A DNA stretch of 10,690 nt from Gammaproteobacteria bacterium. GTDB taxonomy: Bacteria; Pseudomonadota; Gammaproteobacteria; Steroidobacterales; Steroidobacteraceae. Below, piece by piece: positions 1 to 5,859 of the stretch. Position 1 is the first letter of the stretch, and every line of letters starts with the position of its first letter. The notes under the pieces are model-generated. The model ran no database searches. It saw only the letters and a program-made list of their open reading frames with translations, and had not been told where the DNA came from. The DNA is taken from contig RFTM01000032.1 of NCBI GenBank assembly GCA_009923475.1, forward strand, positions 1 through 10,690, read 5' to 3'. The translations under genes were made by a program, and so were the position numbers.

Positions 1-1134
1 GGCGTTGGTCTCGCGGCGCGCGGGGCAGGGGATGGCGAAGATCACATCGCCGCGCTCCTTGGCGGCGCGCAGCGCGGCCATGTCGATGCGCCAGCCGCGG
101 GCCTCGAACTCGTCGAGCTTGTCGCGGTACTGCAGGATGACGCGGTCGGCCGGCATCATCAATTCCTTGGCGCGCGAGGGCGGCGTGAGCGCGGGCTTCA
201 CCTCGTTCATCACCTTGATGTCCTGCGAGGCGATGAACATGTTTCGCTCGTTGATCTTCTTGTCGAGCCAGGCGTTGATGCGCGGCTTGATGAGCTTGCC
301 GATGAAGCCCATCTTGCTGTCCTTGAAGAAACCGATGTTGCGCTGGTTGAGCAGGAACACGCGGGTGCGGTTCTCGTCGATCGGCGCCTCGAACATGTAC
401 TGGTGCATGGCCGTCTTGGCCGTGAAGTTGATGTAGGTCCACATGTGGTTCGGGCCGTAGGTGCCCGAGCCGGCCTCCATCTTGCCGCCTTCCTTGCGGA
501 ACTGGCGCATGATGGGGTTCTTGAGCGGCGGCGCGTCGAAGGTCGACAGGAAGCCGTGGCCCCAAGGGTTGTCCTGGTGGGGGCGCAGTTCCATCATCAG
601 GTAGGTGTCTTCGCGCTCGCCCTGGTAGCCGTGCGTGGTGTGCACGTACTCGTTGTGGGCGGGGTCGAGGCCGTTCTCGATGGAACGCTCGTAGTGGTAG
701 TTGACGTCGAAGGTGACGAGCGTCGAGCGCCACTCGTCGGTGCCGTGCTCGGGCACCGGCATGATGGGCGGGCGCTGGTCCTCGGGCAGGTCGCCGAGGA
801 ACGCGAACACGATGCCGTACTGTTCCTGCACCGGGTAGGCGTCCACGCGGGCGCGCGGCGGCGGCTTGGTCTTGCTGCCGATGGAGGGGATGCGGGTGCA
901 GACGCCGTCGCGGTTGAAGCGCCAGCCGTGGTAGGGGCACTGCACCGACCCGTCGTCCTTGCACTTGCCGCCCGAGAGCGAGGCGCCGCGGTGGATGCAG
1001 GTATCCGAGAGCACCGCGGGCCTGCCCTTGTCGTCGCGGAACACGACGAAGTCGTGGGCGAGGATGCGGACCTTTTGCGGGGTGGCGCCGAGGTCGACGG
1101 CCCGGACCACGGGGTACCAGAAATTCATGAACAT
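1..1134 (-). CDS. Rieske [2Fe-2S] aromatic-ring-hydroxylating oxygenase, alpha subunit (3' end cut by window edge)
   Basis: Catalytic subunit of a Rieske non-heme iron oxygenase, which uses electrons from a separate reductase to insert oxygen into an aromatic, terpenoid or steroid-like substrate; cytoplasmic. The frame is open for 378 codons to base 1, so perhaps only a few to tens of residues are missing. Visible: N-terminal NFWYPVVRA; Rieske cluster ligands C46-x-H48 (TCIHRG) and C66-x2-H69 (CPYHGW); mononuclear iron site in ENGLDPAHNEYVH with H160 and H165, and a probable third ligand D305 in SQDIKVMNE. The start at 1134 follows GGGAGG by 8 bases; a second in-frame ATG lies at 1128. It is divergent from the unknown gene at 1302, across a repeat-rich regulatory region. 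No reductase or ferredoxin gene is in the window, so the electron donor lies elsewhere. The family is certain; the substrate is unknown. Confidence 0.94.
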   Translation of the reverse strand, partial: MFMNFWYPVVRAVDLGATPQKVRILAHDFVVFRDDKGRPAVLSDTCIHRGASLSGGKCKDDGSVQCPYHGWRFNRDGVCTRIPSIGSKTKPPPRARVDAYPVQEQYGIVFAFLGDLPEDQRPPIMPVPEHGTDEWRSTLVTFDVNYHYERSIENGLDPAHNEYVHTTHGYQGEREDTYLMMELRPHQDNPWGHGFLSTFDAPPLKNPIMRQFRKEGGKMEAGSGTYGPNHMWTYINFTAKTAMHQYMFEAPIDENRTRVFLLNQRNIGFFKDSKMGFIGKLIKPRINAWLDKKINERNMFIASQDIKVMNEVKPALTPPSRAKELMMPADRVILQYRDKLDEFEARGWRIDMAALRAAKERGDVIFAIPCPARRETNA

Positions 1135-1210
1135 GCGGATGACCTCCCTGCCACTTCGCCGCGGTTTGTACGCCAACGGCGCAACGATGGCATTCTGGCA
1201 CAGTTCCGCC

Positions 1211-1278
1211 GTCCGCTCATCGGACAGGCAGCCCCTCACGCCCGTGCGCGTGGCCGCGCACAAGGCGTATAAACGCCT
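1211..1278. promoter_or_regulatory. Cluster of three inverted repeats in the divergent Rieske/unknown-gene intergenic region
   Basis: Within the 167 bases between the two divergent starts there are three inverted repeats in a row: GTCCG/CGGAC with a 5-base spacer (1211-1225), GTGCGCG/CGCGCAC with a 4-base spacer (1244-1261) and AGGCGT/ACGCCT with spacer ATAA (1263-1278). The last contains TATAAA (1268-1273), which could serve as a -10 for the rightward gene starting at 1302, although no good -35 is visible. An operator for a dimeric repressor of the divergent pair is a reasonable inference. High GC content raises the chance of such palindromes, so only the 7-4-7 and 6-4-6 repeats deserve weight. 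Confidence 0.45.
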
Positions 1279-1301
1279 ATCCGCCGTCAACGAGACTGGA
1301 C

Positions 1302-1841
1302 ATGAACGATCGCAGCGCCGCGCCCGCCAGCGGCTTCGAGGGCCGTGAGGAAGAGCTGGGCAAGGCGGTGGCGCTCGCCCTGCGCACCCTGAAAGACGGC
1401 ATCCCGTACCAGCACGAGATGAACGATGCGCTCGTCAAGATGCATCTCAACTCGTTGCAGTTCGCCAAGAACAAGGGTCTGACCGCGCAGTTCGTCGCGC
1501 ACGACCTCGCGGACAAGCGGCCGATGTTGCAGCGCCTGCGCGCCGAGATCGAGCGGACGGGCGATCGGACGCTCGCCTTGCACGGCATCTTCGATCGCAG
1601 CACCGACCTCTACCAGCTCTGCCTCGACCTCGAGGGCAGCGGCGGGCAGCGCCGCTTCACCTTCCCGTTCACCCACGTGCTCACGATCTCTCGGCGCATC
1701 GGGCAATTCGATCTTACTGACCAGGAGGTCCACGAGACCTGGCTCAGGCCCTGCCTCGAGGGTTACGCGCGGGAGCTGGGCGTCGCGTTCGATGTCTCAG
1801 ACATCTCTGCCGACAACAAAGTGACGGTGTCGTTGCGCTGA
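1302..1841 (+). CDS. Unrecognised 179-aa soluble protein
   Basis: I do not recognise a family. The product is 179 residues, with no signal peptide or membrane segment. The first 110 residues look helical and charged, including GREEELGKAVALALRTLKDG and QFAKNKGLTAQFVAHDLADKRPMLQRLRAEIE. The C-terminal third (RRFTFPFTHVLTISRRIGQF, then WLRPCLEGYARELGVAFDVSDISADNKVTVSL) looks like beta strands plus helix. Coding is supported by an uninterrupted frame filling the space between the divergent Rieske promoter region and the next leader, by protein-like composition and by the absence of a competing frame on the plus strand. The Shine-Dalgarno is weak (GAG about 9 bases before the ATG). It is divergent from the Rieske gene, so the two may share control. 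The ORF that covers 1287-1733 on the minus strand reads as a shadow. Confidence 0.72.
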   Translation: MNDRSAAPASGFEGREEELGKAVALALRTLKDGIPYQHEMNDALVKMHLNSLQFAKNKGLTAQFVAHDLADKRPMLQRLRAEIERTGDRTLALHGIFDRSTDLYQLCLDLEGSGGQRRFTFPFTHVLTISRRIGQFDLTDQEVHETWLRPCLEGYARELGVAFDVSDISADNKVTVSLR

Positions 1842-1845
1842 CCGC

Positions 1846-1866
1846 GCTGTCCGCCTGTTGGACGGC
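1846..1866 (+). terminator. Weak hairpin just after the unknown gene
   Basis: GCTGTCC (1846-1852) and GGACGGC (1860-1866) can pair as a 7-bp stem with one G-U pair and a 7-base loop, starting 4 bases after the stop codon at 1839-1841. No T-run follows, so it is not a classical intrinsic terminator. It may only protect the 3' end or assist Rho-dependent termination. Confidence 0.25.
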
Positions 1867-1901
1867 TCGGCCCCCGTCTTGCGCCGCGCGCCGTGCGGAA
1901 G

Positions 1902-1910
1902 TGGTAGAAA
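1902..1910 (+). promoter_or_regulatory. Possible extended -10 promoter for the DUF1838 leader
   Basis: TGGTAGAAA matches an extended -10 pattern (TGn followed by TAGAAA), lying in the 228-base gap between the unknown gene and DUF1838. A TTGCGC lies 20 bases upstream, too far to be a normal -35. It would give a leader of roughly 150 bases carrying the hairpins at 1956-1973 and 2032-2053. The match is weak and unsupported by other data. Confidence 0.22.
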
Positions 1911-1955
1911 CTGTCTTCAAGCGGCGGGCACATGCCGCAGTTGTCCGGCCCGGTT

Positions 1956-1973
1956 TGTTGCCCTTTGGCAACA
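1956..1973. promoter_or_regulatory. Perfect 7-4-7 inverted repeat in the DUF1838 leader
   Basis: TGTTGCC (1956-1962), spacer CTTT, GGCAACA (1967-1973). It is either a stem-loop in the leader RNA or a palindromic operator. It has no following T-run and lies 96 bases before the proposed DUF1838 start, so it is not that gene's terminator. Confidence 0.45.
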
Positions 1974-2031
1974 GCACGGTCCGGCAGGCCACTCAACGGG
2001 GGTTGTGATGCCTGGATCGTCCGAGTCTCGC

Positions 2032-2053
2032 TTTGCGGTCTGCCGACCGCAAA
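2032..2053. promoter_or_regulatory. Perfect 9-4-9 inverted repeat upstream of DUF1838 (shared element, copy 1)
   Basis: Left arm TTTGCGGTC (2032-2040), spacer TGCC, right arm GACCGCAAA (2045-2053), followed by C. The 11 bases CGACCGCAAAC (2044-2054) recur exactly at 3024-3034 in the receptor leader, again as the right half of an inverted repeat. The element ends 15 bases before the proposed TTG start at 2070. It could be a protein-binding operator or an RNA hairpin close to the ribosome-binding region. Confidence 0.55.
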
Positions 2054-2069
2054 CAGGCGCGTCCGCTTG

Positions 2070-2888
2070 TTGAACCGTCGCGAGTGGCTGCTCGCGGGCG
2101 CGGCTGCCGGCGCCGGCGCTGCGTCGACCGCATGGTCTGCCGCTCCTTCGCTGCCTGACCTGTCCGACCCCGAAGTCTCGCTGCGCACCATGGTCCGTCT
2201 GCAGGGCAGCCTGCGCGAAGAAGACGTACCGTGGTGGTTCACGGGCGTCGTGTTCGCCGTCACCGGCGAGGGCGAGACGCCGAAGCCCCTGGTGCGCGTC
2301 GAGGGCATGGAGATCTACTGGTTCCGCCACGTGTCCGACGGTTTCATCCTCGGCGGGAACACGGTCACCTTCTTCCGCGACTACTCGACCGGCGAGTACC
2401 TGCGCGAATTCGCGAACCCTTGGACCGGCCGCACCGATGTGGTCAAGCCCGCGGTGCAGGGCGGCAACCTCGGTTTCAAGTACACGCGCGAGGGCATACA
2501 GCCGGTGCGGCTCGACGGTATGCCGCTCGGGCCTCCGCCGCAGGGACCGTTCCGTCCGCAGTGGCAGCAGATGGGCGCGCACCTTTGGCTGCAGCACCAG
2601 ACGGTCTATCCGCCGGGCATGCCTCCCATGCACGGGCAGCGCCAGTCGATCTTCGCCGCCGTCCATGACGTCGCCGACGCGCGCCTGCAGGCGGTGCCGG
2701 CGACCTTCTCCTCGACGGTGTTCATGGGCTGGCTGAAGTGGATGGACATGAAGGATGTCCCCGGCCACGTGATCTGGCACGCGGCGGGCTCGAAGCTGCG
2801 CAGCATCGCCGAACTGCCCGCCGCATACCGCGAACGCGCGGAGCGCGAGTTCCCCGAGCGGATGACGGCGAGGCCGAAGACTGCATGA
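2070..2888 (+). CDS. DUF1838 family protein with twin-arginine-like signal
   Basis: The 272-residue product resembles DUF1838 proteins, a family of unknown biochemical function. The proposed start, TTG at 2070, gives (M)NRREWLLAGAAAGAGAAS, an RR-containing Tat-like signal with likely cleavage near residues 20-25, implying export to the periplasm in folded form. The mature part is rich in aromatic residues and has family-like stretches: SLRTMVRLQGSL, EDVPWWFTGVVFAV, RVEGMEIYWFRHVSDGF, TVTFFRDYSTGEYL, NPWTGRTDVVKP and a C-terminal FMGWLKWMDMKDVPGHVIWHAAGSKL. The open frame extends back to an ATG at 1932, but those 46 extra residues look non-protein-like and would bury the Tat motif. The TTG has no strong Shine-Dalgarno, so the start is the least certain part. 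It lies 163 bases upstream of the receptor, on the same strand and with a shared leader element, suggesting a joint periplasmic/outer-membrane role. That role is inferred. Confidence 0.83.
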   Translation: MNRREWLLAGAAAGAGAASTAWSAAPSLPDLSDPEVSLRTMVRLQGSLREEDVPWWFTGVVFAVTGEGETPKPLVRVEGMEIYWFRHVSDGFILGGNTVTFFRDYSTGEYLREFANPWTGRTDVVKPAVQGGNLGFKYTREGIQPVRLDGMPLGPPPQGPFRPQWQQMGAHLWLQHQTVYPPGMPPMHGQRQSIFAAVHDVADARLQAVPATFSSTVFMGWLKWMDMKDVPGHVIWHAAGSKLRSIAELPAAYRERAEREFPERMTARPKTA

Positions 2889-3052
2889 GCCGTACCGCGC
2901 AAAGCCGCCGTGCATCCTGCGGACAGCGGGGCATCCGCCTTGCCGCCGCCGGTTTCAGTTGTGTTTCAGTGCTGCCGGAAACGGTCAGGGGCGCGCAGAC
3001 GCCCCGCCGCAACCGGTCGATGTCGACCGCAAACGACCAAGGGGGTCAGTGA
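2885..3052 (+). CDS. Possible 55-aa coupled small ORF between DUF1838 and the receptor
   Basis: An ATG at 2885 overlaps the DUF1838 stop in the arrangement ATGA, and the frame runs 55 codons to a TGA at 3050-3052 whose last base is the A of the receptor ATG. So the frame touches both neighbours exactly, as translationally coupled genes do. The product (begins MSRTAQSRRASCGQRG, ends STANDQGGQ) is basic, has two cysteines and resembles nothing I know. There is only a distant GAGG as Shine-Dalgarno (about 12 bases away), and the frame runs through the repeat elements of the receptor leader. It may be a real small coupling peptide or simply an open leader. Confidence 0.25.
   Translation: MSRTAQSRRASCGQRGIRLAAAGFSCVSVLPETVRGAQTPRRNRSMSTANDQGGQ
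2952..2970. repeat. Tandem direct repeat GTTTCAGT x2, 11-base period, in the receptor leader
   Basis: GTTTCAGT occurs at 2952-2959 and 2963-2970, separated by TGT. The period of 11 bases places both copies on the same face of the DNA helix, as is common for tandem half-sites of an activator or response regulator. It lies about 80-100 bases before the receptor start. Function as an operator is inferred. Confidence 0.4.
3014..3034. promoter_or_regulatory. 7-2-7 inverted repeat plus CAAAC upstream of the receptor (shared element, copy 2)
   Basis: CGGTCGA (3014-3020), spacer TG, TCGACCG (3023-3029), then CAAAC (3030-3034). It shares CGGTC on the left and CGACCGCAAAC on the right with the repeat at 2032-2054. 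It ends 17 bases before the receptor ATG, directly upstream of the Shine-Dalgarno AAGGGGG (3039-3045). The position suggests control of translation initiation by an RNA hairpin, or a downstream operator. Confidence 0.5.
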
Positions 3053-5781
3053 TGAGAAGCGTCAATCCGTTCGTCCGCCGAGCAGTCAGCTGCGTCATCG
3101 GCGCCATGGCCGTCACGATGGCCTTGCCCGCCGTCGCCGACGACACCGGCCTCGAAGAGGTGGTGGTCACGGCCCGCAAGCGCGAGGAGAACCTCCAGGA
3201 CGTCTCGATGTCCATCACGGCGATCCCCGCCACCGAGATCGAGCGCCTCGGCCTCTCCGACGTGGAGGATGTGGCGCGGCTCGACGCCTCCCTGATCTAC
3301 GACAAGGGCTACTCGGCCACCGACAACCGCATCTCGATCCGCGGCCTCTCGCCGACCCGCGGCCGCGTCAACGTCGCGGTGCTGGTCGACGGCATCGACA
3401 CCTCGAGCGAGAGCATCGGCTTCGGCGGCGGTTCGCTGCTCGCCACTTCCCGCCTGCTCGACCTGCAAGCCGTCGAGATCGTGAAGGGTCCGCAGTCGGC
3501 GCTCTACGGCCGCAGCGCCTTCGCCGGCGCCGTCCAGTACGTCACCAAGGATCCCTCGCGGGTCTCCGAGGGCAGCATCCGCGGGTCCTACGGCGACTAC
3601 GGCCGCTACGACCTCGCCGGATCGTGGAGCGGGCCCGTCTCCGACGACTTCGGCCTGCGCATCAACGGCGTCTACTGGAACCAGGACGGCATCCACAAGA
3701 ACCAGATCACCGGACGGAAGGTGGGTGACGGCGACGGCTGGGGCCTCGCGCTCACCGGCAAGTGGCAGATCGCGGATGACGCCAGCATGAAGCTGCGCGT
3801 GGAATACGCCGACGACCACTTCGGCGCGTTCCCGACCGCGCAGTTGCCGGTCAACTCGATCGACGCGCGTCCCACCGCCGGCTCGCAGTGCCTCACCGTG
3901 GGCACGGGCGCTGCGGTGGCGCCGGTCGCGGGCCGCTGCCCGACCAACAGCTTCCGCGTGTACTCGCCGACCTCGACGTTCGGCGTGTTCCCGGGCAGCA
4001 ACCACGTCTATTCGTCGTTCGGTCTCGTGCCCTCGGCCGACAAGCTCGCGGTCCGGCTCGATCCGAACCCCGCCACGGGCAAGGACTACGAGGGCAGCGA
4101 CCGGTCGGTGTTCCGCGTCTCGGCGGTCTTCAACCGTGACCTCGCGGCGGGCACATTCACGTCGTTGACCGGCTACACGGAGGCGAAGTTCTCGTTCCTC
4201 GAGGACGGCGACTTCGACTCCGGCGTGCAGCCCAACGGCACCGATCGCGCGCTGCGCTCCACGCGGTTCGATTACGACAACAGCACCACGCAGTTCAGCC
4301 AGGAGTTCCGCTACCGTTCAGACTTCGACGGTCCCGCGAACTTCATGGCCGGCTACCTGTACTGGCAGGAGAACGCGAAGCAGGACACGCGCTCCATCAA
4401 CATCATCTGCCTGCCGGCGCTGCCGCCCAACACCTTCTTCCCGGGCCAGCCCGCGATCGCGCCGAGCTGCGGCACGCGCACGCCGAACGAGGTCATGGCG
4501 CTGATGCAGCCGATCACCCGCCTCAACTCGCGCAAGATCGAGCACAACTCGCTGTTCGGCATGGTCGAGTACCAGGTCACGGACGCCTTCAAGGCGACCT
4601 TCGAGGGCCGATACGCCTCGGAGACCGAGGAGATCCAGGGCGTGAGCTGCTCGCCGACGCTGGACGCCGCGGCCGGCCCGCCGGGCACACCGGTCACCAA
4701 GTGCGCCGACCCGAGCTTCCCCGGCTTCCAGGTCTTCGGGCCGTCGGTCAACTACCTGTATCCGTTCTTCAACCCCTTCGCGCCGCCGGGGACGCCGGGG
4801 TCGGGCGTGCGCCAGGCGCCGGGCGTGCCGGTGTCGCTGTCGAGCGAGCACAGCTACTTCGCGCCGCGCGTCACCCTCGAATACCGCGCCTCCGACGCGG
4901 CCCTGATCTACCTGACCTGGGCGAAGGGCGTGAAGCCGGGCGGTTTCTCCACCGTGACCGCCGGCAGCTGGCAAGACGCGGATTTCGACGGCGCGTACGA
5001 CGAGTTCTCGTTCAAGGACGAGAAGATCCAGGAGTACGAGCTCGGCGCGAAGTTCCAGTCCGCCGACGCGCGTCTGCGCTTCAATCCGTCGCTGTTCTTC
5101 ATCAAGTACGACGACAAGCAGGTGGGCGCGCAGCTGATCACGCCGTCGGGCATCGCGGTCGGACGCTTGCTCAACGCCGGCAAGGCCGAGGTCAAGGGCC
5201 TCGAGCTCGACGCCCAGTGGGCGCCGACCGACGGGCTGCTGTTCGGCCTCAACTACTCCTACCTGGACACGGAGTTCACCGACTTCCCGTTCACTTCGAC
5301 GTCATCGACGGACGCGGTGCGCGTGGGCGGTTGCGAGCGCAAGTTCGACACGGCCAACAACGCCAAGCTCTGCTTCCTGAACCTGAAGGGTCGCGAGCTC
5401 GAGCGCGCGCCGCGCCACTCGGCGGTGGGCATCGCGCGCTGGTCGATGCCGGTCGGGGGCGGCGCCAGCCGCTTCTTCATCGAGGGCGACGTGCAGTACC
5501 AGTCGAAGCGCTACATCGACTTCTACAACCGCGTGCAGCTCGACAGCTACACCCACGGCAACCTGCGCGTCGGCGTGACCAACGACCGTTGGGAGGTCAT
5601 CGTGTATGCCGACAACATCACCGACGACGACACGGTGATGACCGGCAACGCGAACCCAGGCGATGTCGCGCAGTCGATCGCGGACCCGTCGAACTTCTCG
5701 CCGGCCAACACGATCGGGGTCACCATGCCTGACCCGCGCATCGTCGGCATCCGCTTCGGCTACCGCTTCGGCGGCAACTGA
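3052..5781 (+). CDS. TonB-dependent outer-membrane receptor
   Basis: A 909-residue TonB-dependent receptor for active uptake of a large or scarce substrate across the outer membrane, energised by TonB-ExbB-ExbD. Residues 1-29 form a Sec signal peptide (MRSVNPFVRRAVSC..., cleavage after AVA-29). The TonB box and plug start follow at 34-50 (LEEVVVTARKREENLQD). The plug contains NRISIRGLSPTRGRVNVAVL and ends in the family hallmark VEIVKGPQSALYGRSAFAGA, after which the beta-barrel fills the remainder with alternating aromatic strands. The C-terminus, RFGYRFGGN, carries three residues after the usual terminal aromatic residue. Eight cysteines outside the signal lie in four close pairs (280/296, 453/473, 533/551, 761/774). 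The start at 3052 has AAGGGGG 6 bases upstream and gives the correct signal peptide. The substrate is unknown; the catabolic neighbours argue for an organic compound rather than iron. The gene is intact and ends in its own terminator. Confidence 0.97.
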   Translation: MRSVNPFVRRAVSCVIGAMAVTMALPAVADDTGLEEVVVTARKREENLQDVSMSITAIPATEIERLGLSDVEDVARLDASLIYDKGYSATDNRISIRGLSPTRGRVNVAVLVDGIDTSSESIGFGGGSLLATSRLLDLQAVEIVKGPQSALYGRSAFAGAVQYVTKDPSRVSEGSIRGSYGDYGRYDLAGSWSGPVSDDFGLRINGVYWNQDGIHKNQITGRKVGDGDGWGLALTGKWQIADDASMKLRVEYADDHFGAFPTAQLPVNSIDARPTAGSQCLTVGTGAAVAPVAGRCPTNSFRVYSPTSTFGVFPGSNHVYSSFGLVPSADKLAVRLDPNPATGKDYEGSDRSVFRVSAVFNRDLAAGTFTSLTGYTEAKFSFLEDGDFDSGVQPNGTDRALRSTRFDYDNSTTQFSQEFRYRSDFDGPANFMAGYLYWQENAKQDTRSINIICLPALPPNTFFPGQPAIAPSCGTRTPNEVMALMQPITRLNSRKIEHNSLFGMVEYQVTDAFKATFEGRYASETEEIQGVSCSPTLDAAAGPPGTPVTKCADPSFPGFQVFGPSVNYLYPFFNPFAPPGTPGSGVRQAPGVPVSLSSEHSYFAPRVTLEYRASDAALIYLTWAKGVKPGGFSTVTAGSWQDADFDGAYDEFSFKDEKIQEYELGAKFQSADARLRFNPSLFFIKYDDKQVGAQLITPSGIAVGRLLNAGKAEVKGLELDAQWAPTDGLLFGLNYSYLDTEFTDFPFTSTSSTDAVRVGGCERKFDTANNAKLCFLNLKGRELERAPRHSAVGIARWSMPVGGGASRFFIEGDVQYQSKRYIDFYNRVQLDSYTHGNLRVGVTNDRWEVIVYADNITDDDTVMTGNANPGDVAQSIADPSNFSPANTIGVTMPDPRIVGIRFGYRFGGN

Positions 5782-5823
5782 TCGGGGCGCAAGGGCGGCG
5801 GCGCCCTCGCGCGATCATATGGG

Positions 5824-5859
5824 GGCCGCGACCTGCGAGGGTCGCGGCCTCTCTCTTTC
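5824..5859 (+). terminator. Rho-independent terminator of the receptor gene
   Basis: A perfect 10-bp stem, GGCCGCGACC (5824-5833) and GGTCGCGGCC (5840-5849), with a 6-base loop is followed by TCTCTCTTTC. It lies 43 bases after the receptor stop and abuts the last codon of the convergent transporter pseudogene. Read on the minus strand there is no T-run after the stem, so it acts mainly on rightward transcription. Confidence 0.87.

Noticed and set aside
403..1272. Long plus-strand open frames opposite the Rieske gene
   Set aside because: Their composition (Arg/Ala/Val/His-rich, no domains) is that of GC-rich shadows, while the minus strand carries an unmistakable Rieske oxygenase.
1932..2069. 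Upstream ATG start for DUF1838 at 1932
   Set aside because: The extra 46 residues look like translated leader and would place the Tat-like RR motif internally; the repeats in this stretch fit an untranslated or separately translated leader.
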